Shown here piece by piece: positions 17,010-25,216 of a stretch of DNA of 64,000 nt (positions are counted from its first letter, which is position 1; every line of letters begins with the position of its first letter). The translations under genes were made by a program, and so were the position numbers. Source of the stretch: an uncultured Ruminococcus sp. (GTDB taxonomy: Bacteria > Bacillota > Clostridia > Oscillospirales > Acutalibacteraceae). The DNA lies in NCBI GenBank assembly GCA_900543095.1, contig UQQD01000002.1, positions 1 to 64,000 of the forward strand. The letters are read 5' to 3'. The notes beneath the pieces were generated by a model. It searched no databases. It saw only the letters and a list, made by a program, of their open reading frames with translations, and was not told the origin of the DNA.

Positions 17010-17639
17010 ATGAAACCACTGAGGATTGCCCTCACAAAGGGCAGGCTTGAAAAAACCACAATAGAGCTGTTTGAGAAGATCGGCTATAATTGTGACGAAG
17101 TAAAAAACAAGGGCAGACGCCTTATTTTGCCCGTAGGCAACAATGATTTTGAAGTAGTGCTTGCAAAAGCCGCCGATGTTATCACATATGTTGAACACGG
17201 CGTGTGCGACTTAGGCGTAGTCGGCAAGGACACGATTCTTGAAAACGGCACTTCTTTTTATGAATTGCTTGATTTGGGCTTTGGAAAATGCCGTTTTGCT
17301 CTTGCAATAAAAAAGGGTACGGATTTTTACGGCGGCTATAACACCAAAACCATTGCGACAAAGTATCCGAATGTTACCCGTGCGTTTTTTGACGATAAAA
17401 ATATGGATGTTCGTATAATCAAGATAGAAGGCTCGGTAGAGCTTGCCCCGCTTGTAGGACTTGCGGACGGCATAGTTGATATTGTAGAAACGGGATCAAC
17501 TCTAAAGGCAAACGGTCTTGAGGTTATCGAATGGGTAACTGATATTTCGGCAAGGCTTATAGCGAACACCGCAAGCCTAAAGCTCAGAAAAAATGAAATT
17601 GAAGAGCTGCAAAAGAAATTGGAGGCGGCAACAAAATGA
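17010..17639 (+). CDS. hisG: ATP phosphoribosyltransferase, short form
   Basis: Condenses ATP and PRPP in the first step of histidine synthesis. At 209 residues it is the short form that lacks the regulatory ACT-like domain, consistent with HisZ encoded immediately upstream. Motifs: RIALTKGRLEKTTIELFEK, RRLILPVGNNDFEVVLAKAADV, VEHGVCDLGVVGKD, and VEIVETGSTLKANGL-type PRPP loop (IVDIVETGSTLKANGLEV). The stop overlaps the hisD start by 4 nt (ATGA), indicating coupled translation. Confidence 0.97.
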   Translation: MKPLRIALTKGRLEKTTIELFEKIGYNCDEVKNKGRRLILPVGNNDFEVVLAKAADVITYVEHGVCDLGVVGKDTILENGTSFYELLDLGFGKCRFALAIKKGTDFYGGYNTKTIATKYPNVTRAFFDDKNMDVRIIKIEGSVELAPLVGLADGIVDIVETGSTLKANGLEVIEWVTDISARLIANTASLKLRKNEIEELQKKLEAATK

Positions 17640-18928
17640 TAACAACCGTAACGGCGGACGGCAAAAAGGAATATGAATTTATCGAGCTTCTCAAAAAAAG
17701 AGCACAAAATTCCGATAAAAACGTAATTCCCACCGTGTCCGAGATAATAGAAAACGTCCGTGAAAACGGCGATAAAGCCGTCAGGGACTACACAATAAAA
17801 TTTGACGGAAAAGCTCCCGAAAGTTCGGAAATTCCTACTGATGAGCTTGACTCAATAATCTCAAAATGTGCTCCCGAATATATAGAAACCGTCAAAAAAG
17901 CGGCAAACAATATTTCTGATTTTCACCGCCGCCAATTACAGCAAAGCTGGCTTACCACCAAGAACAACGGGGTAATAATGGGGCAGAGGGTGCGTGGATT
18001 AAAGCGCGTCGGAATATATGTTCCGGGCGGTACGGCGGCATATCCGTCGTCGGTGCTTATGAACGCAATTCCTGCCAAGATAGCAGGCGTTGAAGAATTG
18101 ATAATGTGTACTCCTCCTCAAAAGGACGGCACACCCAATCCGAATATAATTGCAGCGGCAAAAATAGCAGGCGTTGACCGAATTTTCCTTATGGGCGGCG
18201 CACAGGCAATAGCAGCGCTTGCCTACGGTACCGAAACCGTGCCGAAGGTTGATAAAATCGTAGGTCCCGGCAACATCTTTGTTGCCACAGCAAAAAAGCT
18301 TCTCTACGGAACCGTTGACATTGATATGATTGCAGGACCGAGCGAGATTTTGATTGTAGCCGACGAAACTGCCAATCCAAAATTTCTTGCGGCGGACCTT
18401 ATGAGTCAGGCTGAACACGACAGGTTAGCTTCTGCGATTTTGCTGACAAATTCTCAGAAGATTGCCGATAAAACCAAACAGGAGCTTGAGGTTCAGATTA
18501 AAAGTCTTTCAAGGAACGAGATAATCAGGTCATCTCTTGAAAATTTTGGCGCTATCATAGTATGCTCCGACATTCGGCAGGCGGTTGAGTTTGCAAACGA
18601 GCTTGCGCCCGAACATCTTGAGGTGTGTTGTGCAAATCCGACAGAATATATCGGCAAGCTTGACAATGCGGGCTCGGTATTTCTCGGCAACTACAGTCCC
18701 GAACCGCTCGGCGATTATTTTGCGGGACCGAATCACGTTCTGCCTACAAGCGGAACGGCAAGATTTTTCTCTCCGCTTTCGGTTGACAGCTTTATCAAAA
18801 AGTCCAGCTTTATTTATTATACAGAGCAAGCCCTTAAAAACGATGCAAACGATGTTATCCGCTTTGCCGATACCGAGGGCTTGACCGCACACGCAAATTC
18901 AATTAAGGTGCGTTTTGACATTAAATAA
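17636..18928 (+). CDS. hisD: histidinol dehydrogenase
   Basis: Zinc- and NAD-dependent enzyme that oxidises histidinol to histidine in the last two steps. The 430 residues contain RVGIYVPGGTAAYPSSVLM, GGAQAIAALAYGTETVPKVD, VGPGNIFVATAKK, DMIAGPSEILIVAD, QAEHD (zinc and catalytic region), ELAPEHLE and GPNHVLPTSGTARF. All are standard for HisD. It overlaps hisG by 4 nt, and hisC follows 14 nt downstream with its own ribosome site. Confidence 0.97.
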   Translation: MITTVTADGKKEYEFIELLKKRAQNSDKNVIPTVSEIIENVRENGDKAVRDYTIKFDGKAPESSEIPTDELDSIISKCAPEYIETVKKAANNISDFHRRQLQQSWLTTKNNGVIMGQRVRGLKRVGIYVPGGTAAYPSSVLMNAIPAKIAGVEELIMCTPPQKDGTPNPNIIAAAKIAGVDRIFLMGGAQAIAALAYGTETVPKVDKIVGPGNIFVATAKKLLYGTVDIDMIAGPSEILIVADETANPKFLAADLMSQAEHDRLASAILLTNSQKIADKTKQELEVQIKSLSRNEIIRSSLENFGAIIVCSDIRQAVEFANELAPEHLEVCCANPTEYIGKLDNAGSVFLGNYSPEPLGDYFAGPNHVLPTSGTARFFSPLSVDSFIKKSSFIYYTEQALKNDANDVIRFADTEGLTAHANSIKVRFDIK

Positions 18929-18942
18929 TACGGAAGTGTAAT

Positions 18943-19998
18943 ATGACCTATCAGCTAAACAAAAAAATCAAAGGACTTGAACCCTATGAGCCTATCAGCG
19001 GCACATATAAAATTCGCCTTGACGCAAACGAATGTCCCTGCAATTATCCCGATGAAATAAAGCAGGAGATAAAATCTGCGATTGATAAAATTGATTTTAA
19101 CCGTTATCCCGATCCTCTTGCAACAGGAGCTGTTAATTCTTTTGCGGAATATTACAATATTTCTCCCGAACTTGTAACGGCAGGCAACGGCTCGGACGAG
19201 CTTATTTTTCTTACCGAGTCTGCATTTCTTGAAAAAGGCGATAAGATGCTTGTGGTATCTCCCGACTTTTCAATGTATCGGTTTTATTCGTCAATCTGCG
19301 AAGTGGAATGTGCTGAGTTTTATAAGGACGACAGCCTTAGCATTGACGTTGACGCCTTAATAGACAGAGTAAACGGCGATAACATAAAATTGCTGATTTT
19401 TTCAAATCCCTGCAATCCGACAGGCGGCGGAATAACCGCTGAGCTTGCACGCAAGCTTGTAAGCTCGGTAAATTCGCTTGTTATTTTAGACGAAGCGTAT
19501 ATGGATTTTTGGAGCGAGAGTCTTATTAACGAGGTCTGCGACTACTCAAATCTTATCGTGTTCCGAACAGCCTCAAAATCGGTTGGTTCTGCGGCTCTGC
19601 GTTTGGGCTTTGCCGTTGCAAATCCAACTGTAACAAGAGCGTTAAAAGCGGTAAAATCACCGTATAATGTAAACTCCGTTTCCCAAGAGGTCGGAAAGAT
19701 AATTTACAGTCACAAGGACTATCTTCTTGAACGCCAAAAAACGATTGTTTCAAACAGGAAAACGTTGTATGACGGTTTAGTTGATATCTCAAAAAAGATA
19801 AATGATTTTAAGGTGTATAATAGTTTTACAAACTTTGTTTTTGTAAAAACCCCGTTTGGAAAAGACTTATGGGAGTATCTTAAATCAAAATCTATCGTTA
19901 TCCGTTATATGGGCGACTACATAAGAATCACCGCAGGAACAAATTACGAGGTTGATGCAACTTTGAAAGCAATTAATGAATATATTACTACGAGGTGA
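18943..19998 (+). CDS. hisC: histidinol-phosphate aminotransferase
   Basis: PLP-dependent transaminase converting imidazole-acetol phosphate and glutamate to histidinol phosphate. It is fold-type I, with the N-terminal RLDANECPCNYP substrate segment, GNGSDELI, the NPCNPTGG loop, LDEAYMDF and the PLP lysine in FRTASKSVGSAALRLGF. The C-terminal IVIRYMGDYIRITAGTNYE motif is intact. At 351 residues the length is normal. Its stop TGA lies within the ribosome site of hisB. Confidence 0.95.
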   Translation: MTYQLNKKIKGLEPYEPISGTYKIRLDANECPCNYPDEIKQEIKSAIDKIDFNRYPDPLATGAVNSFAEYYNISPELVTAGNGSDELIFLTESAFLEKGDKMLVVSPDFSMYRFYSSICEVECAEFYKDDSLSIDVDALIDRVNGDNIKLLIFSNPCNPTGGGITAELARKLVSSVNSLVILDEAYMDFWSESLINEVCDYSNLIVFRTASKSVGSAALRLGFAVANPTVTRALKAVKSPYNVNSVSQEVGKIIYSHKDYLLERQKTIVSNRKTLYDGLVDISKKINDFKVYNSFTNFVFVKTPFGKDLWEYLKSKSIVIRYMGDYIRITAGTNYEVDATLKAINEYITTR

Positions 19999-20002
19999 GC
20001 GT

Positions 20003-20581
20003 ATGCGGACAGCCACGATTACACGAACTACAAAAGAAACCGACATAAATCTAAGCCTGAGCCTTGACGGTGGCGAGATAACCATTGATACGGGCATAGG
20101 ATTTTTTGACCATATGCTCAATTCCTTTGCAACTCACGGCGGTTTTGGTTTAAAGCTCAACGTAAAGGGCGACTTGAATGTCGATACCCACCATACCGTG
20201 GAGGACACGGGTATAGTGCTTGGACAGGCCTTTTCAAAGGCTCTCGGCGACAAGGGTGCTATTGAACGCTTCGGAAGCTTTTATGTGCCTATGGACGAAG
20301 CGCTTGCGTTTTCGTCGGTTGATATAAGCGGCAGACCGTTTCTTGTGTTTGACGCAGATTTTCCGCAGGAACGCTGCGGCGATTATGATTGTGCAATGAC
20401 TGTTGAGTTTATGCGCGCGCTTGCGTATAATTCGCAGGTCACACTGCATATAAAATCGCTGTACGGCGACAATTCTCACCACATTACCGAAGCAATATTC
20501 AAGGCGGTTGCACATTCGCTCAGGCTTGCCGTAAAGCCAAACGGCTCAAACAAGCCTCTTTCTACAAAGGGAGTGTTATAA
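20003..20581 (+). CDS. hisB: imidazoleglycerol-phosphate dehydratase
   Basis: Manganese enzyme that dehydrates imidazole glycerol phosphate; single-function type without the phosphatase domain. Motifs: DTGIGFFDHMLNSFATHGGF, DTHHTVEDTGIVLGQA, and SHHITEAIFKAVAHSLR, which carry the metal-binding His clusters. I chose ATG at 20003 (192 residues) because GAGGTGAG precedes it. An upstream in-frame ATG inside hisC has no ribosome site. Its substrate would come from HisH/HisF, which are not encoded nearby. Confidence 0.96.
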   Translation: MRTATITRTTKETDINLSLSLDGGEITIDTGIGFFDHMLNSFATHGGFGLKLNVKGDLNVDTHHTVEDTGIVLGQAFSKALGDKGAIERFGSFYVPMDEALAFSSVDISGRPFLVFDADFPQERCGDYDCAMTVEFMRALAYNSQVTLHIKSLYGDNSHHITEAIFKAVAHSLRLAVKPNGSNKPLSTKGVL

Positions 20582-21301
20582 TTGATAATTTTACCGGCAA
20601 TCGACATAAAAGACGGCGACTGCGTGCGCCTTTTAAAGGGCGACTATTCCACAGCGCAAAAGGTTATAGAATCTCCGTATCTTGCCGCCCAGAGGTTTGC
20701 CGATGCGGGCGCAACGTGGATGCATATGGTAGATCTTGACGGCGCAAAGGACGCACGCCTTGTAAATGCCGATCTGATAGCTGACGTGGCCGAAGCGTCG
20801 GGACTGGCGGTCGAGGTCGGCGGCGGAATTCGTGATATGAAGGCGGTTGAATATTATCTTTCAAGGGGTATTGACCGTGTTATCCTCGGTTCGGCGGCTG
20901 TAAAGGACCAGCAGTTTGTTGTTGACGCAGTTAATTCCTACGGCGGAAAAATAGTTATCGGAATCGACGCCAAAGACGGAATGGTGCGTGCCGAGGGCTG
21001 GCTTGACAGCTCCGACATTAACTACATAGAGCTTGCAAAGCGTATGGAGTCGGTCGGCGTACAGACTATTGTGTATACCGACATAGAACAGGACGGCACG
21101 CTTGCGGGACCGAACCTCAAACAGCTTGACGATCTTTCAAACAGCGTAAGCTGTAACATTATTGCAAGCGGCGGCGTTTCGGTGCTGAAGGATATTGTTA
21201 ATCTTGCCGAGCTTAATATGTACGGCGCAATTTGCGGCAAATCCATCTACAGCGGCAGTCTTGACCTGCGCCAGGCAATAGAAGTGACAAGGAAATATTG
21301 A
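20582..21301 (+). CDS. hisA: ProFAR isomerase
   Basis: TIM-barrel isomerase that converts ProFAR to PRFAR. It begins MIILPAIDIKDGDCVRLLKG, the canonical HisA start, here with a TTG start codon. AAGGGAG lies 8 nt upstream, which supports it. Other motifs: DLDGAKDARLVN, VEVGGGIRDMKAVEYYLSRG, VILGSAAVKD, TDIEQDGTLAGPN and IIASGGVSVLKD. The catalytic Asp residues (AID near the start, TDI) are present. HisF shares the fold, but the ID-substrate motif and N-terminus identify HisA. Confidence 0.95.
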   Translation: MIILPAIDIKDGDCVRLLKGDYSTAQKVIESPYLAAQRFADAGATWMHMVDLDGAKDARLVNADLIADVAEASGLAVEVGGGIRDMKAVEYYLSRGIDRVILGSAAVKDQQFVVDAVNSYGGKIVIGIDAKDGMVRAEGWLDSSDINYIELAKRMESVGVQTIVYTDIEQDGTLAGPNLKQLDDLSNSVSCNIIASGGVSVLKDIVNLAELNMYGAICGKSIYSGSLDLRQAIEVTRKY

Positions 21302-21303
21302 TT

Positions 21304-21618
21304 ATGAATTTAGAAAAGTATTTTGTAAAATCTGACCTTATTCCTGCAATAATACAGGAAAAATCAACAGGTGAGGTGCTTATGCTTGCCTATATGAACC
21401 GTGAAAGTATGAAAAAAACGCTTGAAACGGGCTACACTTGGTTTTGGTCACGAAGCAGGCAGGAGCTTTGGAACAAGGGTGCAACCTCAGGACATCTGCA
21501 AAAGGTGATTGAGATTTACGGCGATTGCGACGACGACACGCTGTTGATTACAGTTGAGCAAACGGGCGCTGCCTGCCATACGGGCAGTCATTCCTGCTTT
21601 TTTAATAAAATAAAGTGA
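21304..21618 (+). CDS. hisI: phosphoribosyl-AMP cyclohydrolase
   Basis: Opens the adenine ring of PR-AMP in the third step of histidine synthesis. The 104 residues include EVLMLAYMNRESMKKTLETG, TWFWSRSRQELWNKGATSG, the metal-binding YGDCDDDTLLI, and CHTGSHSCFF with zinc-site Cys. I chose ATG 21304, nine nt after AAGGAA; TTG 21298 is too close. It is a separate protein from HisE, unlike the fused HisIE of many bacteria. The hisA stop lies 2 nt upstream. Confidence 0.96.
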   Translation: MNLEKYFVKSDLIPAIIQEKSTGEVLMLAYMNRESMKKTLETGYTWFWSRSRQELWNKGATSGHLQKVIEIYGDCDDDTLLITVEQTGAACHTGSHSCFFNKIK

Positions 21619-21629
21619 GAGGTAAATTT

Positions 21630-21962
21630 ATGAACGACAGAGAAGTGCTTGCGGCATTGTACGCAACAGTAGAAAACAGACGTGATAATCCCAAGGAAGG
21701 CTCCTACACCTGCTATTTGCTTGACAAGGGACTTGACAAGATACTCAAAAAGGTTGGCGAGGAGTGCAGCGAAACTATAATCGCGGCAAAAAACGGCGAT
21801 AACAGCGAAACCGTTTATGAAATTGCAGATCTTATATACCACCTTACCGTGATGATGGTTCAGCAGGGAATATCTCTTGAAGAGGTTCTTTCAGAGCTTG
21901 ATAAACGCAGTGAAAAAACAGGTAATCTCAAGAAATTTCACGTTGTTGATAAAAACACCTGA
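21630..21962 (+). CDS. hisE: phosphoribosyl-ATP pyrophosphatase
   Basis: Hydrolyses PR-ATP to PR-AMP in the second step of the pathway. It is an all-alpha MazG-like protein of 110 residues with SYTCYLLDKGLDKILKKVGEE, CSETIIAAKN and YEIADLIYHLTVMM, which carry the metal-binding Glu/Asp residues. ATG 21630 follows GAGAGG; an upstream in-frame GTG inside hisI is less likely. This is the last his gene; no plus-strand U-tract terminator follows it. Confidence 0.96.
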   Translation: MNDREVLAALYATVENRRDNPKEGSYTCYLLDKGLDKILKKVGEECSETIIAAKNGDNSETVYEIADLIYHLTVMMVQQGISLEEVLSELDKRSEKTGNLKKFHVVDKNT

Positions 21963-21971
21963 CAAAGAAAA

Positions 21972-21999
21972 AAGCCCTATGACAAATGTCATAGGGCTT
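21972..21999 (-). terminator. terminator of the Crh/HPr-like gene
   Basis: A 13-bp stem (AAGCCCTATGACA with TGTCATAGGGCTT) has a 2-nt apparent loop. On the minus strand it is followed by a T-rich run, so it terminates the minus-strand gene. On the plus strand no U-tract follows. Confidence 0.85.
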
Positions 22000-22012
22000 A
22001 ATAAAACTATGA

Positions 22013-22252
22013 TTATGCGGTTGCAAGACTGAATTTTGAAATAGCGTTTTTAAAACCTTCATCGGGTTCGGTTTCCATAATAAGCTCAAACGGCTTGTTG
22101 ATGTCCAGCGAAAAAACACCGATAAGAGAATGTGCGTCAACAGTATAATCGCCGCTTTTTATCATCATCATCAAATTAGGGAAACGGGAAATAGTTTCAA
22201 AAATGTCGATAAGACTGTTCTTGTTCTTTGCGGCTATGTGCATTGAGTACAC
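22013..22252 (-). CDS. HPr-family protein lacking the phosphocarrier histidine (Crh-like)
   Basis: A 79-residue HPr-fold protein. The region VDAHSLIGVFSLDINKPFEL matches the HPr Ser46 segment (KSIMGVMSL type) and keeps the serine (S42). The usual GLHARP active-site segment is missing; the residue aligning with His15 is about N10 in AAKNKNS. That combination resembles Crh of Bacillus, which is a regulatory partner of CcpA rather than a sugar phosphocarrier; the regulatory role here is inference. The GTG at 22252 follows AGAGGTG with 5-nt spacing; ATG 22243 is the alternative. It has its own promoter and terminator. Confidence 0.75.
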   Translation of the reverse strand: MYSMHIAAKNKNSLIDIFETISRFPNLMMMIKSGDYTVDAHSLIGVFSLDINKPFELIMETEPDEGFKNAISKFSLATA

Positions 22253-22297
22253 CTAATCACCTCTAAATATAAATCAAATATATTTACCTTTAAATAT

Positions 22298-22326
22298 ATA
22301 TTATCACGATTTTTTGGCATAAGCAA
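22298..22326 (-). promoter_or_regulatory. putative promoter of the Crh/HPr-like gene
   Basis: On the minus strand TTGCTT (22326-22321), a 17-nt spacer and TAATAT (22303-22298) precede the gene starting at 22252. Confidence 0.55.
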
Positions 22327-22385
22327 TACGATTTCGGCAATTTAAAAATTTTCAACTATTTACATAAAAAAGGATGAATATAATA

Positions 22386-23678
22386 ATGAATTTTAATATT
22401 CTTACACTCGGCTGTAAGGTTAATCAATATGAATCTCAGGCTATGCGTGAAGATATGATACGCCACGGCTACACCCCCTCGGACGACAAAGAAACAGCGG
22501 ACATAACTATTGTGAACAGCTGTACGGTTACCTCGGTCAGCGACGCAAAAAACCGCAAGCTGATAAACAAAATTCGGCGGGCAAATCCCGACGGAATAAT
22601 CGTTTTGACAGGCTGTATGCCACAGGCTTTTCCAAAAGAAACCGCAAATTTTCAAAACTGCGACATAGTTCTCGGCAACGCCAAAAGAGCCGAGCTTATT
22701 CCGACGCTTGAAAGCTATTTGAAGCAAAAGCACGTTCTTGTTCAGATAAGCGAACACGTCGGCAAAAACGAAGTGTATGAAAATCTCAGCATAACCTCCT
22801 TTGGCGAGCATACGAGGGCGTTTGTCAAGATAGAAGACGGCTGTAACCGATTTTGTTCCTACTGCATAATTCCTTATGCAAGGGGCAGAGTGCGTTCAAA
22901 ACCGCTGTCTGACCTTAAAGCCGAGATTGAGCGTGTAGCTCAGAACGGATATAAAGAAGTTGTTCTTGTCGGCATAAACCTTTCCGCCTACGGTCTGGGC
23001 GAGGATTTTGACCTTGCGGACGCCGTTGAGTGCGCCTGCGCAACAGAGGGAATAGAGCGTGTGCGCCTCGGCTCGATAGAGCCTGAGCGAATGGACGAAG
23101 CTATGGTAAAACGGCTTGCCCAACAGCCCAAGTTTTGCCCTCAGTTCCATTTGTCGCTTCAAAGCGGTTGCGACAACACACTGAAAGCAATGAACAGGCA
23201 CTATACCTGCACAGAATATGCCGAGATAGTCCAAAGACTGAGAAACGCTTTTGAAAATTCGTCAATGACTACCGATGTAATGGTAGGCTTTGCAGGAGAA
23301 ACCGACGATGATTTTGAGCAGTCAATGCAGTTTGTAAAGAAAATAGGCTTTGCAAAGGTTCATGTTTTTCCGTATTCACGCCGAAAGGGGACGGTAGCCG
23401 ACAAAGCCGACGGACAGGTTGCGTCGAATGTCAAGGAGCGTCGTGCAAAGCTTATGGGCGAGCTTGCCGAGCAGTCAAGAGCCGAGTTTTTACGCAGTCA
23501 GACAGGACTTGTCGAAGAAGTGCTTATAGAGAGGCTTCGCCACGGTTACCTTGAGGGCTACACCAAAAACTATACGCCCGTACATATTTTGTCTGACAAT
23601 ACCGAGCTTTGCAGAACAATTCAAAAGGTAAAAATCATAAGCGCAGAAAACGACTTTTGCAGTGGTGAATTAGTTTAA
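22386..23678 (+). CDS. mtaB: tRNA t6A37 methylthiotransferase MtaB (radical SAM)
   Basis: Methylthiolates N6-threonylcarbamoyl-adenosine at tRNA position 37. It has the N-terminal UPF0004 domain with three cluster Cys (TLGCKVNQYES, VNSCTVTS, TGCMPQ), the radical SAM motif CNRFCSYCIIPYARG, the barrel (SIEPERMDEAM, LSLQSGCDNTLKAMNRHY, MTTDVMVGFAGET) and a TRAM-like C-terminus. The NQYES signature separates MtaB from MiaB (NxxDS) and RimO. I use ATG 22386, 11 nt after AGGA; ATG 22374 overlaps the ribosome site. It gives 430 residues. The stop region overlaps the convergent glycosidase by 9 nt. Confidence 0.93.
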   Translation: MNFNILTLGCKVNQYESQAMREDMIRHGYTPSDDKETADITIVNSCTVTSVSDAKNRKLINKIRRANPDGIIVLTGCMPQAFPKETANFQNCDIVLGNAKRAELIPTLESYLKQKHVLVQISEHVGKNEVYENLSITSFGEHTRAFVKIEDGCNRFCSYCIIPYARGRVRSKPLSDLKAEIERVAQNGYKEVVLVGINLSAYGLGEDFDLADAVECACATEGIERVRLGSIEPERMDEAMVKRLAQQPKFCPQFHLSLQSGCDNTLKAMNRHYTCTEYAEIVQRLRNAFENSSMTTDVMVGFAGETDDDFEQSMQFVKKIGFAKVHVFPYSRRKGTVADKADGQVASNVKERRAKLMGELAEQSRAEFLRSQTGLVEEVLIERLRHGYLEGYTKNYTPVHILSDNTELCRTIQKVKIISAENDFCSGELV

Positions 23679-24908
23679 AGCTTTTTTTAGATTGTCAATT
23701 TCCTTTTGCGTATTTTCATCAGAAAGGCTTGCGTAGGCGTACAGCATAAAGCCCTTAACCCTTTTGTCATCTTTGATAATTTCATATTCTTTTTCAAGGA
23801 TATCGTCGCTTTCAAGCCATGTTTCTTCATCACTGTCACTGCCTGCCTTGTAGCCTGCAAGTCCGACGTATAATGTAACCTTATCCGAAAATTCAAGCTC
23901 TTCCCAGCCTTTGAGCGCATCTTCAAACGTAAGCTTTGGATTGTCAAGGCTAAAGTATATTTGAGGGCAGATATAGTCAACAAAGCCCTTGCAAGTGCAC
24001 CAGCTCTGAACATCTGCATACAGTCCTGCGTTGTTATCAATATTTCCCTGGGGCGAAATTCCGAAAACAACATTGTCGCTTATTTCGTGAACGGTTCTGT
24101 ATACCCGGCAAATGAGCATATTTACATTTGCTTTTCTCCAGTTGTTTATTCCCATACAGCTTTTGCCTCCCATTTCACTGACATAGGCATTGTAGCTGTC
24201 ACTGTCGGCGTCGGAGAGGTCGGGAGGATAGAAGTAATCGTCAAATTGTATTCCGTCAACATCGTAGTTTTCGACAATTTCCGCAACACCGTCGGTAATT
24301 AAGTCTTGAGTATCTTTGCTTGACGGATCAAGATAAATGCCGCCGTCAGTTTCAAATCCTATGCCGTTGTCCTTTATGTACGGGTTTTCGTTGCAAAGCT
24401 CATACGGCGTGTCCTTAACCTTTACTCTGTAGGGATTCAGCCATGCGTGTATTTTCAGGTCGTAGCTTTTGCATATTTCGCACATAATTTCAAGCGGGTC
24501 ATATCCCGGAGCATTGCCCTGTTCACCGGTGAGAATATGGGAGTAAGGAAAATATTTTGAATTGTACAATGCGTCACAAAACGGGCGCACTTGAACAATA
24601 AGTGTGTTAAATCCAAAGCTTCTTGAGTTCTCTGCAATTTCGGCAAATTTTTCACGAAAACGTTTTTCTGACTTGTCAGCTTCATTTACCATACTCAAAT
24701 CCATATATGTAACCCAAACGCCCCGCATTTCATCGTGATTAACGGATTGCAGAGTGTCGGCAGTAGCCGAGTTTGTGTCTTCGTCAGGCAAAATAGTATT
24801 ATGGATTGCTGAGGTCGGCGCGCCCGCTTTATTCAGCGAGCTTACCGAAACAACGCAGATAAGCATAGCAACGGCGAGGGCGAACGGTAAAACTCTTTTA
24901 ACTTTCAA
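23670..24908 (-). CDS. secreted or membrane-anchored GHL10 family glycosidase (DUF187)
   Basis: Predicted glycoside-hydrolase-like TIM-barrel protein of the GHL10 (PF02638) family, known from YngK and wall-associated proteins. Motifs: EMRGVWVTYMDLSMV, FNTLIVQVRPFCDALY, GYDPLEIMCEICKSYDLKIHAWLNPYRV (in parts), VDGIQFDDYFYPP and VFGISPQGNI. A signal anchor occupies the first 30 residues. The carbohydrate target is unknown; family members act on peptidoglycan or related glycans. TTG 24908 is spaced properly from AAAGG, whereas ATG 24917 nearly abuts it. Start codons of this gene and the divergent DUF1294 gene are only about 23 nt apart. Confidence 0.85.
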   Translation of the reverse strand: MKVKRVLPFALAVAMLICVVSVSSLNKAGAPTSAIHNTILPDEDTNSATADTLQSVNHDEMRGVWVTYMDLSMVNEADKSEKRFREKFAEIAENSRSFGFNTLIVQVRPFCDALYNSKYFPYSHILTGEQGNAPGYDPLEIMCEICKSYDLKIHAWLNPYRVKVKDTPYELCNENPYIKDNGIGFETDGGIYLDPSSKDTQDLITDGVAEIVENYDVDGIQFDDYFYPPDLSDADSDSYNAYVSEMGGKSCMGINNWRKANVNMLICRVYRTVHEISDNVVFGISPQGNIDNNAGLYADVQSWCTCKGFVDYICPQIYFSLDNPKLTFEDALKGWEELEFSDKVTLYVGLAGYKAGSDSDEETWLESDDILEKEYEIIKDDKRVKGFMLYAYASLSDENTQKEIDNLKKALN

Positions 24909-24931
24909 ATCTATCATCCTTTGAGGTAATT

Positions 24932-25216
24932 ATGAATATTTTAACTGTTCTGCTATCAGTATATTTAACGCTGATAAATATTATAGCTGTAGCGGTAACA
25001 ATTTATGATAAATCTTGTGCAAAGCGCCGCAAATGGCGCGTAAAAGAAAGCACTCTGCTGTTGATTTCAGCTCTGGGCGGCGGTGTGGGAATGTACCTTG
25101 CGATGCTTGCAATACGTCACAAAACCCGACATCCCAAATTTATGCTCGGAATACCGTTGATAACCGTCGCCGAGCTTATCGTTATATTTTTGATATGGAG
25201 ATATATTTATGCCTGA
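24932..25216 (+). CDS. DUF1294 small membrane protein
   Basis: A 94-residue protein of unknown function with three hydrophobic segments. The family core is visible as YDKSCAKRRKWRVKESTLL, then SALGGGVGMYLAML, RHKTRHPKFMLGIPL and a final helix. The ATG follows TGAGG in the short gap shared with the divergent glycosidase. It overlaps the RluA-family gene by 8 nt and is probably cotranscribed with it. No function is proposed. Confidence 0.85.
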   Translation: MNILTVLLSVYLTLINIIAVAVTIYDKSCAKRRKWRVKESTLLLISALGGGVGMYLAMLAIRHKTRHPKFMLGIPLITVAELIVIFLIWRYIYA

